Below, piece after piece: positions 1 through 11,764 of a stretch of DNA of 64,000 nt. The position numbers and the translations under genes were made by a program. Origin of the DNA: Bicyclus anynana (Eukaryota > Arthropoda > Insecta > Lepidoptera > Nymphalidae); NCBI RefSeq assembly GCF_947172395.1, contig NC_069093.1:14109561-14173560 (forward strand), in the 5' to 3' direction. The notes beneath the pieces were generated by a model. It did not search any database. It saw nothing but the letters and a program-made list of their open reading frames with translations, and was not told where the DNA came from. How positions within the stretch are numbered: the stretch's first letter is position 1; the number at the start of each line of letters is the position of its first letter.

Positions 1-736
1 AAGTGCTGCTAGAATGTATAATACTAGCGGTATTGGTATTCCTCTCTTGGTCTTCTGTGTTCATTCTTCATCAAACAGAGGCATATTATGCCTAATATGA
101 GAATCTTTCGTACATTCCATATCGCCATAGTATTATACTGGGTTTACGCAATTGCGAATATATATCTTGGGCACTGATATAACTCGCTGTTTATAACTTC
201 ACTTATAACGATCCGAACGTCCACTTTCTAATAAATAAATCACGAATAACAACAAAAAAAAATGCCAGGGGATGGTTTGGCTGACAAATATCGGTAATTC
301 AGCAGTCAGCCGCCAGCTCCTGTCAAATGAGGGGTTTCTTTTGTCTATGAAACGCGTAGGGGTTGAATTCGACACATAGCGGCTGAATAATCCCCTTAGG
401 GGCCCCATAATACGACTATGAATTCCACCGAGACCATTTGAATACACTATTCAAATTTCAAAGATAATAGAGGGATGTCACACTCTAAGATGTCGGTGAC
501 ATTGACATCTATTAGTTTATTTAACCACACTGTCAGTGTCAACGTCAAGTGCCACTGCTTCAAAACAAACGTCAAATGAAGTGCTGCTGTGGGTGGGTCG
601 GTGGATTTAGGATTAAATTAAATCTTAATCAAAAATAAAGTCAGTCGGAAGTAATTTATCAGACTAGCAAAATTTTGGTATCCGTTTGGGTATTAGCAGT
701 GAAATAAATATTTTATTAATTTTATAGTTATTAACG
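1..736. other. Upstream flank of the HSDL2 gene
   Basis: No gene or known repeat recognised. It should contain the promoter and 5' UTR of the HSDL2 gene, since the ATG is at 737. A TCAGTC initiator-like hexamer lies near 641, but I see no convincing TATA box. Short open frames on the - strand here resemble nothing I know. Confidence 0.4.
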
Positions 737-3700
737 ATGAGTTTAGTCGCGAACACCGGGTGAGTTGGTGATCAACTTTAATTTCTTCGAGTTGGTGTTC
801 CACTTTCACATTAACGTGATTTCCGCGTCCTAGGAAGTTGGCGGGTCGTACGCTGTTTATAACGGGTGCATCGCGTGGCATTGGAAAGGCTATAGCCTTA
901 AAAGCGGCCAAGGATGGTGCAAATGTAGTAGTCGCAGCCAAAACCGCTGAACCGCATCCAAAGCTTCCTGGCACTATTTACACGGCCGCGGAAGAAAGTA
1001 AGTCGAAAAAATAGTACAAAATGTCTTTAGACATAATATATCTACCAGAGAAAGTTTATTTGTTTTCCAAGCGTTAATACATGGACTTTGCTCTCGCGTC
1101 GAAAGTCCAATGACCTTTGATCGCGGCAGTGTTTACTTATTAAAGTTTTATTATTTGAATAAAAATTTATTGCTGAATGGCTATTACAAGCAGCACTACT
1201 TTGTAAATGTTCATTAAGTGAATAATGTTTTTTGCAAACATTTTCAAAATGAAACATTGTAGTGTTATCAAAAATTTCAGAGTAAAACACGAATTTGTAG
1301 TTTCTTAATGCATAATGATGGCAAAATGAATTATTTGTTCATAGCTATTGATTGTTGAAAGACTAATTATTTAATTAAAAATAAAACTAACAGTATTATG
1401 TATATCAGATGAGATAACATATATTTATTACTTTATTTACTAATCGTTGAATCCAAAATTGAATAAATGTTGGCATATTTGTTTCCCAGCTATACAATAC
1501 CTAGATTGTATTACTTAAAAATCATTAGTTTGTAAATATGTTTCTATAATTTTCAATTTGAAAGACCTTTTTTATTTAATTTTAAATTAAACTTCACTTT
1601 TTCTTCTTTTTTTTTCTTTTCGACTTCACAGTTTGTTTCTAGTACCACTTAAATTAACATAATTCGAGAATTATATCTATTTTGATTTACATACATTATT
1701 TTGTTCACAGTTGAAGCCCTTGGTGGAAAAGCTTTGCCGTGTATTGTGGATGTAAGAGATGAGAAACAAGTTCAAAAAGCTATTGATGAGGCTGTAAAGA
1801 AGGTATCAATTCTTCTTTATTATTTTTTATTATTATTTCTTCATTATTATTTCTTCTTTATTATTAGGTTATAAATTTTAAAAGGATTAAATTAGGATAT
1901 TATATGGGAAAAGTGTGTGTATGTTACTAGCTTATAATATAGCTTTCTATTGGTGAAACTTTTTTTTCAAATCGGTTGAGTAGTTTCAGAGCCTTCAATA
2001 TACAAACAAATAATCTAAACTTCTTTTCATCTCTATAATATTAGTACAGACAAAAACTTACTTACTATTAATTAAAGTTTGTATTAAATAAAACATATTT
2101 ATTTTTTAGTTCAACGGTATTGATATTCTGATAAACAATGCCTCTGCCATTTCTCTCACTGGTACGGCCCACACTGACATGAAGAGATATGACCTAATGC
2201 ATAATATCAACACTAGGGGGACGTTTTTGGCGTGAGTAAAAATTATGCTATGATTGTATTCATTTATGAAGAAACATCCGTAGTCTCTGCCATGATAACT
2301 ACATCATGGCTGATGATATACATGGATGGATGATACAAAGGGATTCGCTGGATGCACGAGGCTCAGAATTGTGATGTTTGGAAGTCTGTACAAAAAGTTG
2401 ATATCAGGACATCAATTATTTGTACAGACATAGTGCACTGCAATGGACAGTGACAAACACTGCAGGCAGTGGACAACATGCATTTTAAATTTGCATGAAA
2501 TTTTGAGCTTATTTTGTAAGAAATTCTCAACAACAGTCTAAGATAGGAAATATTGTGAAGATAAACTGTTAGCACATTATTAATCCTTTGGCATTGTCTT
2601 TAATGTGTGATATTAATAGTTACAAGAGTCACATATTATCACATCTCCAAGTTGCATAGATCTAAGTTTTAAATCAGAGGGATCTCATCTCATCATCTCA
2701 ACATCTCTCTCTGTCTTCATCTTACTCTTACTGATAAATCTGAATCTCTTCCACACAATTGCTAAGATTAATCTCTCTTATAATTATGATACTTCTGAAA
2801 ATAACAAAGTTTCATTATATTTCACAGGTCTAAGCTGTGCTTGCCCTTACTACAAAACAGTGACCATGCACACATCCTTAATTTGTCGCCGCCTCTCAAC
2901 ATGAACCCTTATTGGTGAGTGGTTTATATTTATGTAGAGTTGTATATTCAAATCCAATATCAATATTTCCAAAACACAGCTGATATGTATCAATTGATAT
3001 CAGTAATATTAAATTTAGATTTAAGTTGCGTTATAATATTAGCTACAATCTTATAATATAAATGGTCATATTTCTCCTGTGTTTTTTTATGTTTTCTGCT
3101 ATCACTAAAAGTATATCCATACTTGTTTACAAAATAATTAATTTCCTACTTTTCTCACAAACTTTAATAAATATTATTATACTCATATTTTTTATGAGGG
3201 TTTTAGTTATTGAGTTTTATTTTTCTTTATAATTTATAATATCTATTATATAGTACTAGCGGTCGGCTGCGACTTCGTCCGCGTGGATTTCAGTTTTTCA
3301 CAAATCCCACGGGAACCATGGATTTTTCCGGGACAAACAGTAGCCTATCTATAATATATCCATATAAATCCAGGCTATCCATATATATCTATAATATATC
3401 CATATATATATATCAATACCAAATTTCAGGTAATTCGGTTCAATAGTCGAGGCGTTAAACAGTAACAAACATTCATATCATCAAAATCATCAGTTTTCGA
3501 ATTTTCGTAAATCTCGGGAAACCATGGATTTTTTCGGGATAAAAAGTAATAGTAGATTAACATATAGTTAATCCAGATTAAAATCTATTTCCATTCCAAA
3601 AAAAGCGTTAAAGTGTAACAAACATCCATAAAATCTTTCGCGTTTATAATATTAGTGTGATTTATTTATTTTAAGAGTAAATTCCACAAGGCAATCCTAT

Positions 3701-6700
3701 TTTTGTCTTTTTTTTTTTCAGGTTTTCTGTCCATGTGGCATACACCATGGCTAAGTATGGGATGTCTATGTGTGTGCTTGGCATGAGTGAAGAGTTCAAA
3801 CAATATAATATTGGTGTCAACGCCCTCTGGCCCAAAACTGGTGCGTTGTTTTTCTTTTTTTTTAATATTTGCCTTATCTTTTATAATATGACCAATATTC
3901 CCATTCCCGTCCAACTAGTCGGGAAAGACTGTGCTAGGAGTGGGTACGACAACAGACCAACGGGGCGGGGATCGAACCACCACCCCTCGGTGATGAGTCC
4001 AACCGCTCTTACCGTTGAGCTATTGAGGCTCAATTTGGAATATCCATATCTTTTTTTATAACAATATTTCAAATGAAAATTTTACTCCAAATATTTTCCT
4101 TGTAAGGAAAGAACGTGATAGCTCAGTGGATATGACCCCTAGCTCCGATTTCGGAGGGTGTGGGTTCGAATCCGGTCTGAAGTATGCACCTCCAACTTAT
4201 TAGTTATGTGCATTTTAAAAAATTAAATATCACATGTCTTAAACAGTGAAGGAGAGATGAGATGAGATGAGATGAGAAAAACCTGCATACCTGAGATTTT
4301 TCTTAAATCTTTATGTGTGTAAAGTCTGCTTCTGCCTTCGGGCCCCATCAGGCGATGCTTCTGCGTTCGCCCAAACCCCCCAGTGAGGCCGCTGAGGTAC
4401 CATAAGGAGCCTACGGCACTTATATAATAATAATAATAAAATAAATAAAAAACCTTTTATTTCGCACATAAGTAAGCACATATACATAGTGATCTTATAG
4501 TAGATAATGTGTACAATGAGGTTAATAAAATTTATAATTTTGTTGCAAAACGAAAATAAATTACAATTTTTAAATTTTTGTAAGTACAGACTCAAGATAC
4601 TTTAATACTTATTTATAAAGTTTAAAAATTTAGTGCGAACCCCTCTATTTGAGGGTGAAGGCCTCCTCCAGAGATGACCAGTACTCTCTATCTGTGGCTT
4701 TTTTCCTCCACTGTTTTACAGCACTTACACAATCAGAAAAAAAAAATTATCATCAGGTGAGACTGTAGTCAAGGGCTACTTGTAAAGATAAAAAAAAACA
4801 ATGGATAATAAATATGTAAATTTCATAACATTACAGCTATCGCAACAGCAGCCATTGAAATGCTCACCGGAGACACATCTACCAGCAGAAAACCGGAAAT
4901 CGTCTCTGACGCCGCATATGTTATGCTTTGCAAGTAAGCCCGTTCAGATTTTCTGAGCTCATTTTCAAGCACACAAGTTTACTAACAGGTCACAGTTACC
5001 CGAATGGCCCTCTAAGACGAGGTCCGAGTCTCATAGGAGACGCCCTTAGAGAGTCGTTCCGTCCTCTATCTTTCTTTCAGCCTTCGGGTCTCATCAGACG
5101 ATGCTTCTGCGCTCGCCCAACCCTCCTGGTCGTATCGGCTCCTATCGGCACCTACTCAGACAGAAAAAAAAAAACAAGTTTACTTTTCTGACCGGACTTT
5201 TTTTTGATCATTTTCATCATCATTTTGCAAACAGTCAGAACGTCAGTGAGACAGTCATCTAGATTTTAACAATTTACATTAAATTGTGTCAGGTGCAAAA
5301 CCCAGTGATTTGCCCAAATATTATAATGCAAGCAAGATAGGTCTGCGCGCGACTGGCGGCGCAATAATGTTGCCAGCGTTAGTGATCTCTTTTACCCGCC
5401 AAGAGATAGCTAGAGATAGACGGCAAAATGTCGGCACTTTTGATTAGCTGCCATTTTGGCTACGCGCAAACTTATTTTGCGCGCACTCTAGTGTCTATTT
5501 TAAGACATTTTGTGACGCTCTTTTAATAGAAATTAAAAAATATATTAATTCGAAAATTGAGCTGATTTGGTAACTTCACACGCAAACCATTCCATCTTCC
5601 GCCAGAGAGGTTGTAAAAACTTCCTAAGAATTAATAATATAATACTTTGTAATGTAGAACATATTTATTATTAATGTCGTATTGGTGAACTTTCATAATA
5701 AATCAAAACCTTAAATCTTATTATTTTCTTTACAGAGATCCCAAAAAGTATACAGGTAAATTCGAAATTGACGAAGATGTTCTCAAAGCCGCCGGCATCA
5801 AAGATTTGACTCCGTACGCCTGTGATCCCAGTAAGTAAACATTACATAATTAATATTCGCTGTTTAAAGGTCAGGTCATTTTTGTCATTAAATAGGTATT
5901 TGCTATAATGATTAACGCAAATGGGTACTCAACATTATGCAACAATGGGGAAAGTATTCTATTCAGATTTCTGTGTTGCCAACTACAGTTTCCATACTGA
6001 ACCCAAACAGGGACACCAATAAAAAAACTGTCGTATGTGAAAACTTCTTAATACTATTCATAAATGCATACTATTTTATGAGTTCACGCGTTCAATGCTT
6101 TTTAACATCCGTAAAGAAGTTAAAATCACTTCAAAAGTTGGTCAAATACCCGTATTGATATCGTAGAGAACGTGGATAATCTACTATTGGATGGATTCTT
6201 GGATGATCCCGAGGCACTGAAACAGCACAGGACCGTCTCCACCGCCTCCGTGAGACGGTACCACACCTCGGCCGCACGGTATGCGGAAAAGGTTTGTATT
6301 GTGTGGCTAGTATTACTTTCAAAACATTTGCCTGTGACGTCACTCTTTAAAGTCATAGCACGGTAAATTGTAATAATCTTGTAAATATAATTAGTGTATG
6401 TGCTATTTCTACATTTTTCTGAAAAGCTTAATAGTTTTGGACTTCATAATTTTAACTATCACTTATAATGGAATTGCAGAATTTTTGAAAAAATTATTAC
6501 TATCAGTGCCAATATACTATGTTTCTCCCACTTACTTTGATAAGTACCATATAACTATTACCATTTTGGCCTGTTGTTATTACTTGACTAATGCAAAGCA
6601 AGAATTTCAATATTTTGAAGCAAAGGTATTTATTATTGTCATAGCAACACGATTTTTGCATATGGAAAAAGTGTGATTTCGAAAGAGTTAATTTGAAAAA

Positions 6701-9502
6701 TTTATCATTATTATTTAAGTATTTTAGATTATTTATATGATTACTTAGAATACAAAATAGATAGGGAAACAAACTAGGGTAATTCAGCGTGTTTTTATAT
6801 ATGGCAAACTCTAATATTATTTCATTTTCTGAAAAATTAATGGTCATAGTAGTTTACAGCAAATTTACAATAATCTGTTTAGAAAATTTACTATAACTGT
6901 CAGATAAAGTTTTCGATAAGAATAAAATTAATTAGATTTTAATTATAATAATGAAACTTTATCAAGCTATTTAATGTGTCGTTTATACTTTATATACCTT
7001 GATATTGATATAATGTTTAAAAAAAAAATTCAAAATTCTAGCATATTGGGAAGTAATATTTTCATCAACATTGCCTTCATCTTTGTTCGCAGGTAATGCT
7101 AACAATCTATTAATTGACTTCTTTTTGGAAGTTCCCGATGAATTCAAGGAACCTGAGAAAAAGGTGTGACCATATTATTACGAGTATGATCAAACTGGAT
7201 TTGTATTAAAAAAATATCTATGACCACTAATTTCAATGCTTATTTGTAACCTGTTTTGCATTCATTTAATCAATTCTTAACATTTTGTAAATAAAATCCT
7301 TTATAAATATTTATTTTATGTTTTTTTTTTACTTTTACTTAATATATTTTACAATGGCTAATGAATTAATTCTACTAAATCACTTCGTTGCTTCAAAAAC
7401 ATCTATGTTTGATAAAATTTAACGACTATCTTAGAAAATCTAAGATAGTTTCTATGTTATCAATCTTAGCGGCATCACAAGGCCTTTATGTCACAGATTA
7501 TATTATCAAGCAGAATAATGTTATTTTGTTATCTGTACACTTTGAATGAAATATTATTATGATTACTTACACAAGTGTACAGATAATAAAATAATATTTC
7601 ATTCAATGTGAAAAAAAAAATATTATCTGTTTATTGATAATTAATCAATTCAATGACCAATGTTACAAGTTATTGTTGGCATGTTTTTGTAACCTGTTTA
7701 TGTTTTGCAGGCCGCATCAGAAGGTCAGATCCCACAATTGTTTGCACTGATCACCAAAACCATTACGCCTGAGTTAGTGAAGAAAACTCAAGCTGTGTTT
7801 CAGTTTAATGTGAAAGGTACGTATTTGTTCTCTTTTTTTGTAGAGTTTGACATCTTAAAATAAGATTTTGTCTTTACCTTATTAGGAGTGCTGAGAATTC
7901 TAGGTTAAATAGTGCTCTTTGAAAGAACAATTTTGTATTATGTTTGATTAATACCCCAAAATTTATTCTTAGTAGCAAATAGTTTATAATAGTTTTAAAA
8001 ATTATCAGTATATTTTATTTCCTAACTATAAAATGCCAGCACCTTTTTGTTTCTGAGTCTCTTTTAGAGGATGTCTGTGCTGAAAATATCAGTCACAGAC
8101 ATCCTAATTTAAAAATTGGGTATAATACATTGACCTCTTATAATAAAAGAATGTAGAAAATTTCTCATGAAAACTGGCCAACTTTGCTTTGACAGTTAGA
8201 ATTATTGGTAAAGAAAATTATACCTAAAGTCCAATATTCAATGAAATCCCAAATCCAGATCAAATTGAACCTTAAATTAATTGAGTTTAAAGTTGAATTT
8301 GCAAATGCAACTACTTAAATTGAGTGCCAAGAAGTTGTATTTGGCACTCATTGAGTGGGGACGTTTTTTAGTAGCCGATTCTGCATCCACTTTTTAATAG
8401 GAGATTGATGGTATTTATAGCACAGTATGGTGCTAAAATTTTTATGGCACCTGAAATTTGTTTTCTATTAATAATCCTGATATAATTAATGTTTAGGTAA
8501 AGAAGAAGGTGTATGGCATCTAGACCTGAAGAATGGTGATGGTGTGTGCGGGCAGGGTGAGCCTAAAAACCCTGCTGATGCCGTGCTTACTATGGACAGC
8601 CAAAACTTTGCCGATATGTTTGCGGGTGAGCTCAAATTCTATTATCTATGAAAGTTTTTTTTACATGCTTGAATTAGCAGCGGCGAAGAGTTCATGCAAG
8701 TCGATTCCCGTTGGATTATCTTGAAAAATCCATGCATATTCATTGTTGTATTCAAACTTTCCTTTTCTTTGGGACGGCTTACCTTCATTAAAATTACATC
8801 CTTCGCCACTGCTAATTAAGATTATAAATTTACTCCCTCATCGCCCTGTTCTTATGCCACGCAAAATATGTCATTCTCTACTATTCGGGTCGGCAAAATT
8901 GTTTTTCTCTTCCATTTGCTTTTATCATGTCAGCTCATGATTTTTACTCTTGTTCGACACCTCCTCTTGTGTTCTATATGCAATTTTTTTGTAATAATTT
9001 TGCCTTAGATTTTTATCATTATATGATTATGTTCAAATTGCAAGTGCTTGTTTTTTAAATGTAGATTATTATAGCTTGGCAAATTCGTTCGTAACACTCC
9101 TGATGGTCTGCGCGGGCCGGGAGAGGGGTAGCGATGTCCATCGCGCACGACATCATACCCGCGCAGTCCTTTCCCCCCGTCGCCCGCATATCATCAACGA
9201 ACTTGCCAAGCTATAATAAATTATTTCTAAAAATTATTTATTTGTAGTATACTAGGCTACATATATTGAGTACTTAAATGGTAATCTAAGACAAAATAAG
9301 CTCTTCAGGGATGTGGACTATTAAAATATCTAATTACAGTCAAAGAATAACCTCACAACATAAACCAAAATAATTATTTTTCTGTACAGGAAAGCTTAAG
9401 CCAGCCACTGCATTCATGATGGGCAAACTAAAAATCAAAGGTGACATGCAGAAAGCAATGAAATTGGAGAAAATGATGAAGTCACTAAAGGCAAAGGCGT
9501 AA
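737..9502 (+). CDS. HSDL2: Hydroxysteroid dehydrogenase-like protein 2 (SDR + SCP2), 12 exons
   Basis: Exons 737-759, 834-997, 1711-1802, 2110-2231, 2828-2914, 3722-3840, 4837-4933, 5736-5830, 7093-7163 (or 6167-6291), 7711-7816, 8497-8625 and 9390-9502. All junctions are GT-AG and in phase, giving 405 aa (423 aa with the alternative exon). The N-terminal short-chain dehydrogenase domain shows the cofactor motif TGASRGIG (residues 18-25), NNASA (102-106), Ser154 in LNLSPPLN and the catalytic YTMAK (170-174). The last roughly 110 residues are an SCP2 sterol-carrier domain, with AFMMGKLKIKGDM near the end. Length and domain order match the animal HSDL2 family, which is linked to peroxisomes or mitochondria and to fatty acid metabolism; the exact substrate is not known to me. 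The start ATG is in exon 1 (MSLVANTG), before a 74-bp intron. The protein ends in AKA, not a standard PTS1 tripeptide such as SKL or ARL. Family identity is very secure. Confidence 0.95.
1875..2050 (+). repeat. Short interspersed repeat with TATAATATTAG-type tail
   Basis: Lies in intron 3 of the HSDL2 gene. The block with 'ATATAGCTTTCTATTGGTGAAA', 'AAATCGGTTGAGTAGTTTC' and the 3' tail CTATAATATTAGTACAGA recurs across the window (16.5, 21.7, 28.1, 35.8 and 48.1 kb). Confidence 0.6.
2315..2410 (+). repeat. LINE 3'-end fragment
   Basis: Degenerate copy of the block 'ATTCGCTGGATGCA...GAGGCTCAG..TGTGATGTTTGGAAGTC' that recurs, better preserved, at 18.9, 27.4, 38.7, 41.7, 52.0 and 62.9 kb. In the better copies this is the last coding stretch of an endonuclease/reverse-transcriptase LINE. 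Confidence 0.55.
3255..3660 (+). repeat. Dimeric interspersed repeat (GACTTCGTCCGCGTGGA family)
   Basis: Starts TACTAGCGGTCGGCTGCGAC, contains 'CACGGGAACCATGGATTTTT' twice (near 3308 and 3517), and ends TTTATAATATTAGTG. The same head, body and tail occur at 29.25, 30.9 and 47.55 kb. It sits in intron 5 of the HSDL2 gene, just before exon 6. The family is common in lepidopteran genomes; its autonomous partner cannot be named from this copy. Confidence 0.75.
3893..4035 (-). repeat. tRNA-derived SINE, third family
   Basis: On the - strand it reads CAATAGCTCAACGGTAAGAG (box A-like), then GGTTCGATCC (box B), then a body ending 'TCTTTCCCGACTAGTTGGAC'. It lies in intron 6 of the HSDL2 gene. A second - copy is at 17160 and a deleted + copy at 17383. 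Confidence 0.75.
4110..4262 (+). repeat. tRNA-derived SINE, second family (partial)
   Basis: Box A-like GTGATAGCTCAGTGGATATG and box B-like GGGTTCGAATCC, followed by the conserved body 'TGCACCTCCAACTTATTAGT'. It is the 5' part of the family that is full length at 31.9 and 46.3 kb, and it is followed by a GATGA microsatellite (4255-4277). Confidence 0.75.
6167..6291 (+). other. HSDL2: Alternative exon 9a of the HSDL2 gene
   Basis: A 125-bp block with an AG acceptor at 6165-6166 and a GTTTGT donor at 6292. It enters in phase 1 and leaves in phase 0, exactly like the exon at 7093-7163. It encodes KNVDNLLLDGFLDDPEALK and then a longer Arg/His/Ser-rich tail (RRYHTSAARYAEK). The start aligns with the product of the other exon (SNANNLLIDFFLEVPDEFK), so the two look like a tandem exon duplication. 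The upstream pyrimidine tract is weak. It could be a minor isoform or a decaying exon copy, but its open frame and matching phases favour real use. Confidence 0.72.
7093..7163 (+). other. HSDL2: Alternative exon 9b of the HSDL2 gene (short form)
   Basis: A 71-bp exon with a good acceptor (TTTGTTCGCAG) and donor GTGTGA, phase 1 in and phase 0 out. It encodes SNANNLLIDFFLEVPDEF followed by KEPEKK and forms part of the linker between the SDR and SCP2 domains. It is probably the default exon, because the acceptor is stronger and the product length is closer to other HSDL2 proteins. Joining it behind exon 9a reads into an in-frame TAA within seven codons, so the two cannot productively be used together. 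Confidence 0.8.
7521..7606. repeat. AT-rich inverted repeat
   Basis: TTATTTTGTTATCTGTACAC and the following bases (7521-7542) pair with 7573-7594, with one mismatch in the part written. The inner stretch GAATGAAATATTATT also pairs with a later copy. It lies in HSDL2 intron 9 and is probably a small non-autonomous element. Confidence 0.55.
8668..8820. mobile_element. Foldback/MITE-like element, 153 bp
   Basis: Imperfect terminal inverted repeats: CTTGAATTAGCAGCGGCGAA at the left and CTTCGCCACTGCTAATTAAG at the right. No coding capacity. It sits in the last intron of the HSDL2 gene. Confidence 0.6.
9067..9219. mobile_element. MITE-like element with GC-rich core, 153 bp
   Basis: Terminal inverted repeats of about 24 bp (TTATTATAGCTTGGCAA at the left and its complement at the right, extended by a TTCGTT/AACGAA block). 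The core is strikingly GC-rich (GCGCGGGCCGGGAGAGG) compared with the AT-rich intron. No open frame. Same HSDL2 intron as the element at 8668. Confidence 0.7.
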
Positions 9503-9917
9503 AATTTTCCCACCATTTAAATTGAAGAATTGTGTATGATATTGTTACTAATTTCATTGGAGTTGGTGCTTAGTGTAATATTAATGAATCGGAAAAATCG
9601 AACTATAATATTTTAAAGCATAAGAACTTTTGATTCAGCGCCGCCTGCCTTTTGGACTGTTGTCATACTCACTTGGCTAAGGGTTTTCACTTCAGTTTAT
9701 TAGTGGATATTTGATATTTTTATATGACATGGCTAAAATGATAAAATCCTTTTAAATGAGATAAATATACTCATATGATGTACAAAAATGCAAGCTTGAT
9801 TATATTTTGATCAAAATTTGCCCAATTTACAACCTTTTTATGTACAGACTACACAATGGATTTTGGGGATAACAATGACTACTATTTGTTCATATCAGTT
9901 CTTAATTATGATTGTAC

Positions 9918-9923
9918 AATAAA
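9918..9923 (+). promoter_or_regulatory. Candidate polyadenylation signal, HSDL2 gene (proximal)
   Basis: AATAAA about 415 bp after the stop codon in AT-rich sequence. A second candidate is at 10402. Confidence 0.45.
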
Positions 9924-10401
9924 AATTGCACTGACTACATATATACAAAAATATAAAGTTATGCCACCCTTAGATTTTGGGGATGAAGGCAAGAAAAACA
10001 TCTGAATGAGTAGGTTTGTTTTTTGTGCAGTGGGGTGTGTAGCAGGCTAAATGTATCGCAGTAACAATTGCTAGATTGAAATCTTTTTCTATAGGATAGT
10101 AAATAAGCATTAACTTGGAGAGGACATTATTATTTCAAATTCAGAACTTGAGAGTTGAGAGGCGCTTGTGACGAACCACTAAAATTGTCATTATTACAAT
10201 GTTTTGTTGAAAACAAAAAATATGTACCTATTGAGTAAATAAGACACATATTCTATATTTATAAATGTATAATTGTTATATTGTGGTAAGAGGTTAAAAG
10301 GCATTCTATTTTTTTATCCCAGATATCAATGCACTGACAATAAAAATAAGTATTTTTCTACAAGTATTCAGATATTGTATTGAAGTGTAGTAAACTGTGT
10401 A

Positions 10402-10407
10402 AATAAA
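10402..10407 (+). promoter_or_regulatory. Candidate polyadenylation signal, HSDL2 gene (distal)
   Basis: AATAAA followed within 30 bp by a T-rich stretch (TTGTTTAATATAGTCTTTT), the usual arrangement for a cleavage site. It would give a 3' UTR of about 0.9 kb. Confidence 0.45.
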
Positions 10408-10977
10408 AACATTATTGTTTAATATAGTCTTTTATTAATTAACCTTTTTGTTTTTTAAACTGTATTAATTTATTTATAGTACTTCACTGACGAAAAAACA
10501 TGGATTTTTTTGACATTTGACATTATCTAATAAATCTTTTGGTCACCCTATAACTTGAGAACAATTTCACCAATTTCCTTTTTTGTCTTTATTAATACTT
10601 TTGACATAAAGAAGGCTCTAAGGTAATAAACAGTTGAGAATATTGCACCGGAAATTTTAAAATATGATTATTTTTATTGTTATTCAAGCAACTGTATCAA
10701 TTTGGATATAGCTATTTTATGAACAGTTAAAGCATAAACAAATGCTACTTTTTATCCCGACATTCACTAAATGATTGGATCACAGATCTGCGGGCCACAG
10801 CAAGTTCAGTAATAAATTACAAGGTAATCTGACAAATGCTTTGTTAAATATGTAGAACTCTTTATATCTCGTTATACTTAACAGGCTGGCCCTGAAATTT
10901 ATGAATAAAACTAAGAAAAGATACTAGATTTTATAATGAACCAGTCTATTTTTTTTGTATTGCAATAACAACAATTG

Positions 10978-11215
10978 ACAGCCTCATTGGCACAGTGGTA
11001 TGAGCTGTGGATACAAGACAGAGGTCCTGGGTTCGATCCCCGGCTGGGCTGATTGAAGTTTTCTTAATTGGTCCAGGTCTGGCTGGTGGGAGGCTTTGGC
11101 TTGTTACCACTCTACTGACCTAGCATTCTGGTATAATGTTGTATAGAAACCTAAAGATTTCATCCTACTTGTAATGAGTTAGCCTGCTTCCATCTTAGAT
11201 TGCATCATCACTTAA
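10978..11215 (+). repeat. tRNA-derived SINE, first family
   Basis: Box A-like TTGGCACAGTGGT and box B GGGTTCGATCCCCGG, followed by a body with GGTCCAGGTCTGGCTGGTGG and 'CTTCCATCTTAGATTG'. It lies between the HSDL2 and adenylosuccinate lyase genes. Better copies are at 49.96 kb (-) and 51.03 kb (+). Confidence 0.8.
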
Positions 11216-11764
11216 GATTAATTAATAATTTATCTGTTAACAGATGTACATATAATCTAAATCGGATAAATCCATATTGGATTTTTGATGCTTAATATAT
11301 TAACTAAATTTGGGTATAGTAATTAAAACTGCCAGAAGCTTTAGGTATCCACTAATTTACAAAGAAATACTGTGTGATAAAAAGTATTTATTTGAAAGAA
11401 GTTCCAAAAAGAATGTCACTTTATATTATGATTACACCAGTTATAGCAATGAATATTGAATAACAAAGTATAAAACATTAGGCAACTACAGATTACAACA
11501 ACATAGTTACAACATAGTTACAACAAAGAAAACGCTGTGTGTAATATTTAAGTCAAACAGCAAGTTCAAATTACGTCGACGGTGCGATAACCTTTCATAT
11601 CGCTATTATTCGAGTCTCCCGCCAATTGAAATCTTAGCCCATGTTTCATATTTCACTTCAATGATCACTGACAGTTTTGCTCTTGCACAAGTCACTTCAC
11701 TTGTCAACTAATCAACCTATACGAGGATTGATCTTATTTCCAGAAAATATTAATATAAATTAAA

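Noticed and set aside
199..447. 82-codon - strand frame next to the left edge
   Set aside because: No family resemblance, no splice or promoter context, and an AT-rich hydrophobic tail. Probably chance.
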